From positions 34,361-98,360 of the IMG/VR virus record IMGVR_UViG_3300023174_000101: a stretch of 64,000 bases of DNA. One strand, given 5' to 3'. Source of the stretch: a virus. A program made the translations under genes and the position numbers. The notes beneath the pieces are model-generated. The model was not told where the DNA came from, made no database searches, and was given only the letters and a program-made list of their open reading frames with translations. Positions 39,108 through 47,426 of this stretch are shown piece after piece (positions within the stretch are counted from its first letter, which is position 1; each line of letters opens with the position of its first letter).

Positions 39108-40427
39108 TTATCGCGGCATTGTCTGTAGTGCTAAGTCGAAAACCTCATCCATGTGTCGAATGTAAAAGCTGTCGTCGAAGCACGATTTAATCTCGTCGCC
39201 AGAAAGTATAGCAGCGATGCTGCCGTGATTAATTGCTGCTGTATACAGTCCAATGTCCGGATTGCCACGTACTTTATTAGATGCTGCCTGCACGAGTGCG
39301 TATGCATCCTGCCTGAGCAGACCCTTGCGTACGAGCATGAGCATAAGGCGCTGACTATAAATCAGGCCACGGGTCTTGAGCATATTGCCTGCCATGGTGT
39401 TCTTGTCGACGGCCAGGTTCTCAATCACGCCGCACATCCTACGTAGCATGTAATCCGCTATACACATGGAGTCTGGGATTATAACCCTCTCTACGGATGA
39501 ATGTGAAATGTCGCGCTCGTGCCATAGCGCCATGTTGTCCATGGCAGTAGACGCATACCCACGCAGCAGACGTGCAAGGCCAGATATGTTCTCAGACGAG
39601 ATTGGATTACGCTTGTGTGGCATTGCAGAGCTGCCCTTTTGGTCAGGCCCGAAGCTTTCAGCGACTTCGCCTACTTCGGTACGGCTCAGATGCCGGATTT
39701 CAATTGCTATGCTCTCAAGGCATCCACCCAGGATGGCAAGCGACGTGATAACCTCTGCATGGATGTCACGCTGCATGACTTGGTTTGACACAATAGACGG
39801 CCTGAGGCCAAGCGTACTTGCTGCATAATGCTCAACGTCTAGGTTCGTGTGTGCAAACGTACCAACTGCACCGGACAGCTTAGCTACGCCTGCACGTAAT
39901 AACGCGTTGACAACACGCGATTCGCAGCGTTCAAGCTCCTTCGCAAATACAAGAATCTTGTGGCCGAATGAGGTCGGCTCTGCGTGGATGCCGTGCGTAC
40001 GTCCGGTGATGTACGTATACTTGTGTTCGTTGGCAAGCTTGAGCATCGCACGCTGCAGGGCGTTGATTTGGTCTACAATAATGCTCAAACTTTTAACTAC
40101 GCCCATGGATAGAGCTGTATCTACAATGTCGGATGAAGTCAGGCCATAGTGCAAGTACCTGGCTGAATCACCGATACGGTTCTCCATAAACGTGATAAAT
40201 GCAATGACGTCATGCTTGGCAAAAGCCTCGATAAGTTCTATCTCTTTAATGTCATCATCTGTGAAGTCGCCTGCTCGAGCCTTGCACTCGTCAGCTGCCT
40301 CTTGCGGTACGAACCCGAATTGGGCCAGGGCGTCTATGACGGCAAGCTCTACGTCACGCCAGCGTCGATACTTCTCGACGTCCGACCAGATGTGTGCCAT
40401 TTCTTCACTGCTATACCTGTTTAGCAT
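39108..40427 (-). CDS. purB: Adenylosuccinate lyase (PurB)
   Basis: A 439-residue fumarase/aspartase-superfamily enzyme. PurB splits adenylosuccinate to AMP and fumarate; in Z synthesis it should release fumarate from the PurZ product to give dZMP. The signature GSSAMPHKRNP (265-275) carries the catalytic Ser loop. TGRTHGIHAEPT (141-152) holds the catalytic His, and HYGLTSSDIVDTA (93-105) is the substrate loop. Length and motifs are complete, so it should be active. Most described Z phages rely on host PurB, which makes this gene notable. It lies just after tRNA-Ile, 22 kb from purZ, and its stop region overlaps no other enzyme of the pathway. Confidence 0.93.
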   Translation of the reverse strand: MLNRYSSEEMAHIWSDVEKYRRWRDVELAVIDALAQFGFVPQEAADECKARAGDFTDDDIKEIELIEAFAKHDVIAFITFMENRIGDSARYLHYGLTSSDIVDTALSMGVVKSLSIIVDQINALQRAMLKLANEHKYTYITGRTHGIHAEPTSFGHKILVFAKELERCESRVVNALLRAGVAKLSGAVGTFAHTNLDVEHYAASTLGLRPSIVSNQVMQRDIHAEVITSLAILGGCLESIAIEIRHLSRTEVGEVAESFGPDQKGSSAMPHKRNPISSENISGLARLLRGYASTAMDNMALWHERDISHSSVERVIIPDSMCIADYMLRRMCGVIENLAVDKNTMAGNMLKTRGLIYSQRLMLMLVRKGLLRQDAYALVQAASNKVRGNPDIGLYTAAINHGSIAAILSGDEIKSCFDDSFYIRHMDEVFDLALQTMPR

Positions 40428-40890
40428 TTAACTCTCGCAAGAACTGCCTGCGCAGCTTACGCGCACGCTTTTTGGACTTTGTCTTATAGAAGCCACGTTT
40501 ACCAAGTGCAGCAAGTGAGTCGGCAAGGTCGTTCATTAGGTGACCGCTATGACCGCGCACCCAGACAAGTTTAACACCAAGACTATTTAACAAAGCCTTG
40601 AATTTATACGCAATCTCTTTATTCTTTTTGGGTGTATACGTGCCATCAGCGATACCTATTGCGTACTGAGAATCAGATACAAGGGTGATACCGTCTGGGT
40701 CTACTATATTCGCAGACAATATCCACTCTACGCCCTTCGTTGCGCCTTCAAGTTCCATTATATTATTTGTAGTGATAGGAGAAGCACCGAATCCCGCTCG
40801 GATTACTTCGTCGCCACTACACACAATCCAACCATAGCCGCCAGGACCAAATCCACCCGACGCAGATCCGTCTGAATATACGTATAGCAT
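40411..40890 (-). CDS. rnhA: RNase HI
   Basis: A 159-residue RNase H fold enzyme that removes RNA from RNA-DNA hybrids such as primers. Catalytic residues are D7 (YSDGSA), E46 (IMELEGA), D73 (VSDSQY) and D121/D124 (MNDLADS), with H114 in the RGHSGH loop. The ATG at 40890 follows the upstream stop; a TTG five codons earlier is also possible. The C-terminus is basic (KSKKRARKLRRQ). Its last bases overlap the purB start. Confidence 0.9.
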   Translation of the reverse strand: MLYVYSDGSASGGFGPGGYGWIVCSGDEVIRAGFGASPITTNNIMELEGATKGVEWILSANIVDPDGITLVSDSQYAIGIADGTYTPKKNKEIAYKFKALLNSLGVKLVWVRGHSGHLMNDLADSLAALGKRGFYKTKSKKRARKLRRQFLRELNAKQV

Positions 40891-40891
40891 A

Positions 40892-41203
40892 TCACCTGCT
40901 GCCAAAACCAGCGACCATCATGCCAGACATGACCAACATTATGCCCACTGCCTGAGTTCCATTTATCTTGGTGCCATGAAGCATAACGCCAACATACCAT
41001 GAAGTACAGTATAGACCGTCGAATAAAATTGCTGCCATTACTGGACTAAACCTTTGCTTAGTCATGAATGACCACGCTAAAACCGTTACCTGTCCGGACA
41101 AGATAGGCCATACCATGCTACCGCCGCCAAAAGACTTCATGGAAGAGTAACTGCCTAACAAGCCAGCGAATACTATCAATAGGATGGGTGGTATAATGTC
41201 CAT
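40892..41203 (-). CDS. Small multi-pass membrane protein
   Basis: A 103-residue hydrophobic protein with three to four transmembrane helices (PPILLIVFAGLLGSY, WPILSGQVTVLAWSF, MAAILFDGLYCTSWYVGVML, AVGIMLVMSGMMVAGFG). The layout resembles small DMT/SMR-type transporters, but no substrate residues can be named. Inner-membrane location is likely. Confidence 0.65.
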   Translation of the reverse strand: MDIIPPILLIVFAGLLGSYSSMKSFGGGSMVWPILSGQVTVLAWSFMTKQRFSPVMAAILFDGLYCTSWYVGVMLHGTKINGTQAVGIMLVMSGMMVAGFGSR

Positions 41204-41222
41204 CCTACAATAATAATTATAA

Positions 41223-41294
41223 CACCGCTGGAGGGAATCGAACCCCCGTGGAACGGATTAGAAATCCGCTGCCTGTCCTCTAGGCTACAGCGGC
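41223..41294 (-). tRNA. tRNA-Arg (TCT)
   Basis: 72 bases. The acceptor GCCGCTG pairs with CAGCGGT, the anticodon loop is TTTCTAA and the T-arm is GGGGG-TTCGATT-CCCTC. CCA is not encoded. Confidence 0.92.
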
Positions 41295-41564
41295 TTAATT
41301 ATAATCGAAATCTTCAGGATTGGGCTGGACCAGAGGCGAATGCGTCTGCTGAAGCATTTCGGACGTCAAGTCCAAACCAAGAGCATCAACCATTTTAACT
41401 GACTCAAGGACAAGGGCCATAGCGCCGTCCCTGTCGTCATTTCGATACTTAGTAGCAGCCGTGGCCATAAGGTCTATGACCTTAACCATCTTCTTTTCCA
41501 CGTCACCGACAGGTGCAGCCAATGCTACTGCGCCCTTAATCTGGTTGAGCTTTTGCCAATTCAT
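41295..41564 (-). CDS. Helical hypothetical protein (89 aa)
   Basis: MNWQKLNQIKGAVALAAPVGDVEKKMVKVIDLMATAATKY... is wholly helical with an acidic tail (PNPEDFDYN). Its last base touches tRNA-Arg. It shares an overlap with the upstream gene. No family recognised. Confidence 0.6.
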   Translation of the reverse strand: MNWQKLNQIKGAVALAAPVGDVEKKMVKVIDLMATAATKYRNDDRDGAMALVLESVKMVDALGLDLTSEMLQQTHSPLVQPNPEDFDYN

Positions 41565-41755
41565 GACGTTAGCTTAGAGTCGCGTACCTTTTGAAGAGCC
41601 GTAAAGCAATCACGAAGATCGCCAAGGGTGATTGTCGTGCCGTCGCACTCCAATATGTCCGTATCGTCTGGTGTGTCATCTGACACACCAGACCAGCTTA
41701 CTAGGAGTGAAAGAACGGACTCAACCTTATCTAACTCTTCAACGCTAACCGCCAT
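41561..41755 (-). CDS. Small acidic protein (64 aa)
   Basis: Starts MAVSVEELDKVESVLSLLVSWSG. It has a helix, an acidic stretch (DDTPDDTDILECD) and a C-terminal helix (LGDLRDCFTALQKV). Coupled to the downstream gene by a 4-base overlap. No family recognised. Confidence 0.6.
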   Translation of the reverse strand: MAVSVEELDKVESVLSLLVSWSGVSDDTPDDTDILECDGTTITLGDLRDCFTALQKVRDSKLTS

Positions 41756-41823
41756 GATTCGACATGTCCTTTGTTTGGAGGGTTCGCAGATTTTATGACG
41801 CGAGCCCACATCCGGTCAACTTA

Positions 41824-42090
41824 TTAGAATGTATGCTGCGGCTCGTCTGTCTTCTCGTCAGCAACACGGTCCAGGTATTCTGCAGGGCTCATGCCTGCAA
41901 ACCCACCGTTGTCATTGTATGTCTTTAGGGCCTCATTCACCCATTGTGGTACGATATACTCACCTGTAATAGCGGAGATACCCCACTTGACCTTCTCAGT
42001 GTTAAGCATAATTGCGATTGTGTCTTCGTGCGTGAGGCGGGTCCAACCATTTGCAGCGGTATACCAAAGCTTAGGGAGTGGAGTGGTCAT
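41824..42090 (-). CDS. GGFAG-tail family protein (88 aa)
   Basis: Starts MTTPLPKLWYTAANGW inside the ligase 3' end. The last 50 residues carry the shared module EYIVPQWVNEALKTYNDNGGFAGMSPAEYLDRV, followed by ADEKTDEPQHTF. It lacks the C2HC finger of the long family members. Function unknown. Confidence 0.7.
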   Translation of the reverse strand: MTTPLPKLWYTAANGWTRLTHEDTIAIMLNTEKVKWGISAITGEYIVPQWVNEALKTYNDNGGFAGMSPAEYLDRVADEKTDEPQHTF

Positions 42091-43378
42091 AGTCGTTGGG
42101 ATGCCTAATTGCACGGAAAGTAGGGAGGACAGGTACACCATCATCTGAGAGTCTCTGATACTTGAAGTTAACAGTAGATCCAATTAGCTGCTTGTCGTCC
42201 CACAGCTCTTGCCGCAGGTCCTTGGTCAGGCCCTCGCCCGTGCCTATTTCGAACACGACGCCTGACGGCATCTTGCAAACCATCGTACCAAGCGAGCCCT
42301 CGAGCCAGCCCTTGCCTTCAACCTTGTCGATGACTGTTGCCTCAGCGTCCTCGAATGGCTTTACCTTGGTGATGTCGCTTGTGCGCTTGTTCTTGGGCAC
42401 GGAATCTGCGCGGCGCATGATAAGGCCGTCGCACCCTTGCTCAGCCACGTACTTTACCGCCAGGTCATTAAGCATCTGCTCGGTGGGGTCTTGCACACGC
42501 TCGTACTTTACCAGTTCAAGGTATTTAAGACCCTCTGCAAACGCATTCATCGTAATCATTGCGTTGAGCAGCCGGTCGTCATAGTTAGTCTTAGGCTCGT
42601 CGTACTCTGTACCACGAGCCATGTCGAAGATTACATACTTGAGGTCGCCCTCCGGAGCACGCCCATCCTGGGCGAAGAACAGACGCTGCATGGCCTGGAA
42701 ATCCATGCGCCCATTCTTGTAAACCACAATCTCGCCGTCGAAGTTAATATCGTCGGTCGTGCCCATGCGACCGTAAAGCGTGGCGATCTCGTCTTTGATC
42801 TCTTGGAAGCCCTTCCACTCTTTGCCAGTACGGGAGAGTAGAGTAACTTTGCCGCCCACAATGCGTGCCACGCATCTGCCACCATCAAGCTTAGGCTGTA
42901 AGTACCAATTACCTAGCCTGGACTTTAGCTTTTTGTACTGCTCGGCCAGTGGCACGGCGAACAGAGGAATTGTAGAAGGACCGAAAAGCTTATTGATCTC
43001 TTTAGCACCAACATTCAGCCGTGTGTCACGCAAAAGCATGCGGGATGCCCACTTGTACTGTAGTGGCCCACACCTAGATAGCAGCGTTGATACTGCACGC
43101 TTGGCCGAGTTGCCAGCCATAACACGGTCGCCGTACTCATCCTTGGACAGACAGTAAGCAAGCTCGTTGAGCGCAGACCACCACTCATCATCGTTCCTAT
43201 ACGAAGATGGTGCGTCTGGGTCCGGGTCCACCTTGCGGATGCCAAACGTGACGTCCGGGGAGAGTGCCCAATAGAAGTACTGCTTAAGCTCTTTGGACTC
43301 GTTGTTGCGGATTGATGCGAGCCGGTCATTACCCAGGCTCGCGGACTCGATAAGTTCGAGGCTACGGATTAGACTCAT
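42071..43378 (-). CDS. ATP-dependent DNA ligase
   Basis: A 435-residue ligase that seals nicks, for example between Okazaki fragments. The adenylated lysine is K163 in QPKLDGGR (motif I KxDGxR). Motif III is FDGEIVV, motif IV is CDGLIMRR, and TKVKPF is motif V. The N-terminal 130 residues form a helical DNA-binding-type domain and the C-terminal 100 an OB fold. The size fits T4-like phage ligases. The 3' end overlaps the next gene by 20 bases. Confidence 0.92.
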   Translation of the reverse strand: MSLIRSLELIESASLGNDRLASIRNNESKELKQYFYWALSPDVTFGIRKVDPDPDAPSSYRNDDEWWSALNELAYCLSKDEYGDRVMAGNSAKRAVSTLLSRCGPLQYKWASRMLLRDTRLNVGAKEINKLFGPSTIPLFAVPLAEQYKKLKSRLGNWYLQPKLDGGRCVARIVGGKVTLLSRTGKEWKGFQEIKDEIATLYGRMGTTDDINFDGEIVVYKNGRMDFQAMQRLFFAQDGRAPEGDLKYVIFDMARGTEYDEPKTNYDDRLLNAMITMNAFAEGLKYLELVKYERVQDPTEQMLNDLAVKYVAEQGCDGLIMRRADSVPKNKRTSDITKVKPFEDAEATVIDKVEGKGWLEGSLGTMVCKMPSGVVFEIGTGEGLTKDLRQELWDDKQLIGSTVNFKYQRLSDDGVPVLPTFRAIRHPNDYDHSTP

Positions 43379-43414
43379 GGTATTAATTGTGGTTGATTTG
43401 TGGAGAACCACAGG

Positions 43415-43441
43415 GGGGAGGGAGCCCAATGCTCCCTCCCC
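43415..43441 (-). terminator. Strong intergenic hairpin, terminator-like
   Basis: GGGGAGGGAGC and GCTCCCTCCCC form an 11-bp perfect stem with a five-base loop, between the repeat-protein stop and the ligase start. No U-tract follows on the coding strand, so it may stabilise RNA ends or act with Rho rather than terminate alone. Confidence 0.6.
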
Positions 43442-43470
43442 ACCTTGTGGCGTCGTAGGCGGGATGGGGA

Positions 43471-44073
43471 TTACGCCTGCGACTTTGCCGCTTCAAGCAA
43501 ATGCTTAAACGGGCCTGCTCTCATCTTGCTTTCATAACGTACGATGCGATGGTCATAAACTGGTAGTCCGACACCCATTGCATACTTCTCTACTGCGACC
43601 TTGATTTTACGTTCAACTTCATCTACTGCAACTACCTCTGCGCGTCGTTCGACTGAAAAATCGCCGCTAGGCTTGAGTAGCCCCTTAGCATACTTAACTA
43701 CACGACTGTCGTCTACGTCAAGACCTAGCGACTGTGCGTAGTGAAGTACGGCGCACTTGAACTTGTTGTTGTCCACGCTTGCATCAATCGAAACCGAGTC
43801 TACGTCTTCTGGTGCTGTGGCAGACTGTGCGTACTTCCTTACCACCGGGTCTTGCACACTGAGGTTCAGTGATTCGGCGTAGTGTCTGACTGCCTCAGTA
43901 TTGTCTACCTTCGTGTTGTCAACTGCCGTTGCGTCAACATCATCCTCTGTGAGGCCCTGCGATGCTGCGTACCGGACAGCTCTGGGTGAGTCAATCGTAA
44001 TACCCTGGCTTGCTGCATACCTGCGAAGACGCGCCAGTGCTTCGATTTTGGAGACACCAGACCCGCTCAACAT
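43471..44073 (-). CDS. YAxSxGLxxxxPRVxKYA repeat protein (200 aa)
   Basis: At least four copies of the repeat are visible: RRYAASQGITIDSPRAVRYA, VRHYAESLNLSVQDPVVRKYA, VLHYAQSLGLDVDDSRVVKYA and VEKYAMGVGLPVYDHRIVRYE. Acidic linkers separate them (DDVDATAVDNTKVDN). The same unit occurs in the 99-residue protein at 35562-35861. GDFSVERRAE recalls GDFGGREQD there. It follows sigma-54-like promoter P8. No homologue recognised; a scaffold or multivalent binding role is possible. Confidence 0.72.
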   Translation of the reverse strand: MLSGSGVSKIEALARLRRYAASQGITIDSPRAVRYAASQGLTEDDVDATAVDNTKVDNTEAVRHYAESLNLSVQDPVVRKYAQSATAPEDVDSVSIDASVDNNKFKCAVLHYAQSLGLDVDDSRVVKYAKGLLKPSGDFSVERRAEVVAVDEVERKIKVAVEKYAMGVGLPVYDHRIVRYESKMRAGPFKHLLEAAKSQA

Positions 44074-44149
44074 TTTAGTTCAGCTCCAGCGTTCGAACTG
44101 CGGTTTGACTGCAATGCGCCCACCCCCCGTGGCCGCATCACAACTAACT

Positions 44150-44164
44150 GCACAGCGCGTGCCA
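44150..44164 (-). promoter_or_regulatory. Sigma-54-like promoter P8
   Basis: The minus strand reads TGGCACGCGCTGTGC followed by AGTTAG, with AGCGCC just upstream, as at P15. GG-N10-GC spacing. The predicted start near 44138 lies 65 bases before the repeat-protein gene. Confidence 0.7.
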
Positions 44165-44168
44165 GGCG

Positions 44169-44462
44169 CTACTTGGCTTTGGCCTTATGTTCCCCCCACA
44201 TTCGGTTAAGGTATTCACTCAACTGCATGTCACCAAATCCTTCATTTGCGACGAAGGTACGGACCGCATCGCCCACGAACTCGGGCACCACCACCTGACT
44301 GCGTGACGACATCATGGGGTCTTGCTGTACACCGGACCTACGAATGTGATCGATAGCACGGTGGTCGCCTACAATAGTGACCCACTTCTTGCCAAACCTT
44401 ACGATTGGCTTGCCAACAGAGATCTGCTTGAGGATTGCGGCATCTATATCTTGTGTGATCAT
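44169..44462 (-). CDS. GGFAG-tail family protein (97 aa)
   Basis: The C-terminus VVVPEFVGDAVRTFVANEGFGDMQLSEYLNRM is a diverged copy of the shared module (GF without the second Gly). The N-terminal half contains GKKWVTIVGDHRAIDHIRRSG. The end is basic (GEHKAKAK). Function unknown. Confidence 0.65.
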   Translation of the reverse strand: MITQDIDAAILKQISVGKPIVRFGKKWVTIVGDHRAIDHIRRSGVQQDPMMSSRSQVVVPEFVGDAVRTFVANEGFGDMQLSEYLNRMWGEHKAKAK

Positions 44463-44944
44463 GGCGTGTACATATTAGGGTATGGCCACCAGTCAGGTGG
44501 CTGTGATGGTGGAGTCCAGCAGCCAAAGTAATACTTGTCTGCAATGTAGTACGTCTGATATGCAATAACAGGGTCTGGGTACTTGTACGCAATTGGCATT
44601 GCCTGGGCAAAAGGCGTTAATGCTTGCTGGGGGAAGGCAAGCTTGTATGCATTATCTGCACACCACTCGATTGTAGACTCGCACGCGTGCCTTTTACCGA
44701 ACCGAATGGTGTACTCTGTTGCAAGTGCAATACCATGCATCAACAGCCACTCGTAATTTTCAAACGAGGCCCGCGTCCACTTAGCACACGGATGGTTGTA
44801 ATGCGTACGCCCATACGGAGCCGTGCCTGGGTCATAGACCGCACATAGTAGCTGTGCAGTCTCAAGCACCATTTTACGTACATGCTTATCGTTCTGCTGC
44901 TTGGCAGCAGATACGGGATCCGTAGAGAGTACGAAGATATTCAT
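44459..44944 (-). CDS. Conserved phage protein with DKHVxKMxxExAQLL motif
   Basis: A 161-residue protein. NIFVLSTDPVSAAKQQNDKHVRKMVLETAQLLCAV, then THYNHPCAKWTRASFENYEWLL, match a phage family with conserved D/H/N residues and no proven activity. The layout suggests a small enzyme, perhaps acting on nucleic acids. It overlaps the downstream GGFAG gene by 4 bases. Confidence 0.78.
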   Translation of the reverse strand: MNIFVLSTDPVSAAKQQNDKHVRKMVLETAQLLCAVYDPGTAPYGRTHYNHPCAKWTRASFENYEWLLMHGIALATEYTIRFGKRHACESTIEWCADNAYKLAFPQQALTPFAQAMPIAYKYPDPVIAYQTYYIADKYYFGCWTPPSQPPDWWPYPNMYTP

Positions 44945-45189
44945 CAGTTAAAGTGGTCGCCGTGGAAGTAGTGATTGACACGAACCTTGGTGTCAATCGT
45001 AGACAGCGTGGCGATGCGGTTCATAATGGACGCCACTTCGGTCTCATGCCTGTCAAATACCTCTGACAGCTGCGACGAGAACGTAGTCATTAGGATTTTC
45101 TTTTGGCGGTTGATCTTGCGTTTGTAGTAGTAAGACGTTGCAAACGCAGATAGAATGCCAGACGCCACCGCTACTAGTACATGAGTCAT
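44944..45189 (-). CDS. Single-pass membrane protein with coiled stalk (81 aa)
   Basis: One N-terminal transmembrane helix (VLVAVASGILSAFATSYYY) and a basic stop (KRKINRQKK) are followed by a helical stalk with HETEVASIMNRIATL. Overlaps link it to both neighbours. No family recognised. Confidence 0.65.
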   Translation of the reverse strand: MTHVLVAVASGILSAFATSYYYKRKINRQKKILMTTFSSQLSEVFDRHETEVASIMNRIATLSTIDTKVRVNHYFHGDHFN

Positions 45190-45521
45190 TATACCATCCT
45201 TGCTAAATACTCTTCGATTGTTAGATCTGCGAACCCGCCATCCATCTTGCTGTATTGCTCAATTGCTTCAATTATCCACCTAGGGACTATACAGATGTCG
45301 TAGTCGCCCCATGCGTTCTGCCTGTGTGAAAGTTCGAGACCAACCCTGTCGCACAGCTTCACGACTTCATCTGGCGAAATAAGGAGCGCGTAGTCGTCCT
45401 TGTCACTGAACATCCGACCAATGCGCTCACTTTCCTGGTCGGACATCTCTTTGAGGACGCGTTTGATGTGGAAGATTCTAAACCCAGGCGCATCGCGTGG
45501 AAGTGAATCCACAAGTGCCAT
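45189..45521 (-). CDS. GGFAG-tail family protein (110 aa)
   Basis: Starts MALVDSLPRDAPGF; a longer frame would run through tRNA-Lys. The N-terminal region (VLKEMSDQESERIGRMFSDKDDYALLISPDEVVKLC) is helical. The last 35 residues (IVPRWIIEAIEQYSKMDGGFADLTIEEYLARM) are the shared module. Function unknown. Confidence 0.68.
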   Translation of the reverse strand: MALVDSLPRDAPGFRIFHIKRVLKEMSDQESERIGRMFSDKDDYALLISPDEVVKLCDRVGLELSHRQNAWGDYDICIVPRWIIEAIEQYSKMDGGFADLTIEEYLARMV

Positions 45522-45556
45522 ATTAGTGTGGTCCTTATTGGTGGTTTGGTGTAGAG

Positions 45557-45629
45557 TGGGACCGGTGGGGATCGAACCCACGACCATAGGATTAAAAGTC
45601 CTGTGCTCTACCAACTGAGCTACGGTCCC
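45557..45629 (-). tRNA. tRNA-Lys (TTT)
   Basis: 73 bases. The acceptor GGGACCG pairs with CGGTCCC, the anticodon loop is CTTTTAA and the T-arm is normal. CCA is not encoded. Confidence 0.94.
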
Positions 45630-45637
45630 TGGGCTGC

Positions 45638-46288
45638 TTACTGCTTAATCTCAATTACGACCTTAACGCTGTCGTTGTCGTATCCTACGAGCATCGTCTT
45701 GTCGCCGTTAGGGAAGTCGATAACGTTCAGCACGTTTCCGTAGTTGTGCGCTCCCCTAATTGACGCCCCGTGCTTGGCAAGCTCTTTGTCGATTTGGTCT
45801 ACAATGTAGTTATTGTAATGCGCCAGACCTTTTGGCACTGAGATGGATAGAGCTGCACTGCCGCTTGACGGGGCGGGGATTGCGACTTCAACGTTGAACG
45901 TAACGGTCTGAGGCAGATTGACTGTGTTCGGGTTAACGCCAGCCGCCTGCTGCGTGGGCTGCTGTGCCTGTGCCTGCTGGGCTTGGGGTTGCTGCTGGGC
46001 CGCAATCTTAGCTGCACGCCCGTTAGCCTCGTCCTCAGTGAGAACGGAGGGAGACTGTGCCATGAACTTACCGACCGGGGTCTCAAACCAGTCGCCGTCC
46101 TTGATGCGGTTATCCTCGGAGCGTAGTCCGTGTAGCGCCTTCTTCATGGCGTCTGCAGCGCTGGGGTCGGTCTGCGGACAGCCGATGTCAATCATCACGG
46201 CGCTGTTGAGCAGCGGGACCTTAAGGCCCTGGACCTCATACCAGCCGTCGTTCGCACCTGCGTACAATTCAGATACAGTGTAGTTCAT
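45638..46288 (-). CDS. Hypothetical protein with Gln/Pro-rich linker (216 aa)
   Basis: The N-terminal domain (about 1-85) is alpha/beta. Residues 90-120 are a Gln/Pro/Ala linker. The C-terminal domain is beta-rich (VTFNVEVAIPAPSSGSAALSISVP ... VLNVIDFPNGDKTMLVGYD). The gene starts about 23 bases after the predicted P9 start. No family recognised. Confidence 0.62.
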   Translation of the reverse strand: MNYTVSELYAGANDGWYEVQGLKVPLLNSAVMIDIGCPQTDPSAADAMKKALHGLRSEDNRIKDGDWFETPVGKFMAQSPSVLTEDEANGRAAKIAAQQQPQAQQAQAQQPTQQAAGVNPNTVNLPQTVTFNVEVAIPAPSSGSAALSISVPKGLAHYNNYIVDQIDKELAKHGASIRGAHNYGNVLNVIDFPNGDKTMLVGYDNDSVKVVIEIKQ

Positions 46289-46322
46289 TTCACTCTCATT
46301 GGGGATTGCGCGTGTTGTAACT

Positions 46323-46337
46323 GCATACGGCGTGCCG
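46323..46337 (-). promoter_or_regulatory. Sigma-54-like promoter P9
   Basis: The minus strand reads CGGCACGCCGTATGC followed by AGTTAC. GG-N10-GC spacing. The predicted start near 46311 is about 23 bases before the ATG at 46288. Confidence 0.65.
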
Positions 46338-46344
46338 GCGGCCT

Positions 46345-46731
46345 CTACGGCGAGACCGCAGCCACACCAGCTTCCATATACTTGACGTTGGGTAGGAGCT
46401 TTGCCCCTGTTACTTCGTGTTCAACTACACCCTTCATGTCCGATACCAGCTTATTGATGCACAAGATTGCGTTATTAATGCTTGAATCTGCACCCATCTG
46501 TACGTGTGCTGTGCAAAGCAGGTCGTACTTGTCAGCCCGTACACCGTACGTACTTGAGCTTGGGGTGAAACGTACGCCAACCAAGCCCGACTTTGGCCTA
46601 AAGCAGGCTTTCATGTCGTTAGCGGCTGTAATATAAACGTCTTTCAGCTGCGGCGACACTATGTTGATGCCATACAGCTGGGCGTCGGCCATGACTGATC
46701 GCTCTACTTTAAAATCTACTTCGTATAGCAT
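46345..46731 (-). CDS. Hypothetical protein (128 aa)
   Basis: A beta-rich N-terminus (MLYEVDFKVERSVMADAQLYG) is followed by a mixed domain with NNAILCINKLVSDMKG. No motif recognised. It lies upstream of P9. Confidence 0.6.
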   Translation of the reverse strand: MLYEVDFKVERSVMADAQLYGINIVSPQLKDVYITAANDMKACFRPKSGLVGVRFTPSSSTYGVRADKYDLLCTAHVQMGADSSINNAILCINKLVSDMKGVVEHEVTGAKLLPNVKYMEAGVAAVSP

Positions 46732-46739
46732 ATAGTCAC

Positions 46740-46970
46740 CTAGTAAATTGAAATGTCGCCGCCACCATCAAGGCCACTGACTGCACCCCAATCGCCCCAC
46801 TCTGGAATCATGCCCATGCAATCGCCATGGTGCTTTATACGAGCAAGAATGGTTAGATTCTTTTCGGAGCGAAGGTGTCCCTCTTCGCCCTTGTATTCTT
46901 TGTAGTACGTGTCTAAGTAAACTACGTTCTTGTCCTTCGTCCTCTGCTTCTTTTTGGGCCAACCAGACAT
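46740..46970 (-). CDS. Small basic/acidic hypothetical protein (76 aa)
   Basis: Starts MSGWPKKKQRTKDKNVVYLDTYYKEYKGEEG. The end is Gly-rich (DWGAVSGLDGGGDISIY). The longer frame would read through tRNA-Met. No family recognised. Confidence 0.58.
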   Translation of the reverse strand: MSGWPKKKQRTKDKNVVYLDTYYKEYKGEEGHLRSEKNLTILARIKHHGDCMGMIPEWGDWGAVSGLDGGGDISIY

Positions 46971-46999
46971 TGTACACTCACTTGCTTGGGGTTTAAAAG

Positions 47000-47071
47000 T
47001 GGGCCGTGCAGGATTCGAACCTGCAACCAATCAGTTATGAGCTGACCGCTCGACCATTGAGCTAACGGCCC
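47000..47071 (-). tRNA. tRNA-Met or tRNA-Ile2 (CAT)
   Basis: 72 bases. The acceptor GGGCCGT pairs with ACGGCCC, the anticodon loop is CTCATAA and the T-arm is GCAGG-TTCGAAT-CCTGC. G1 and C72 pair, so it is not an initiator. Met elongator or lysidine-modified Ile2 cannot be told apart here. Confidence 0.92.
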
Positions 47072-47133
47072 AATCGACCATCACGCACGCCAGGGAGGTG
47101 GAACATGCGTGATGGAAGGGTCACCAGTGAATC

Positions 47134-47415
47134 TTACTTCACGAGACCGTACTGCATACAATACTCTTCAAACTTGCTGCGATATTCTTGCTCAGTTGCC
47201 TGGCTCTTGTCAAGCTGCTCGGTCACACGCTCAATTTCTGCAGCGTTGCCAGACTCGATCGCACGCTGGGCCTTGAATAAGAGCTGCTCGATCTTCGCAG
47301 ACTCCTTCTTCATCAAGCTGTGATAAAATTCAAGATTGTAAACTGCCGCCTCAGTGCCACTCATTGGCCTGAGCCCGCTCGTCCGTTGCCGGTTCAGTTC
47401 GTTCATGTCACCCAT
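47134..47415 (-). CDS. Helical hypothetical protein (93 aa)
   Basis: The centre is a strong helix (AAVYNLEFYHSLMKKESAKIEQLLFKAQRAIESG) ending in a short coil. AGGGG eight bases before the ATG supports the start at 47415; a Met three codons on is also possible. No family recognised. Confidence 0.62.
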   Translation of the reverse strand: MGDMNELNRQRTSGLRPMSGTEAAVYNLEFYHSLMKKESAKIEQLLFKAQRAIESGNAAEIERVTEQLDKSQATEQEYRSKFEEYCMQYGLVK

Positions 47416-47426
47416 GTAATTATCCC

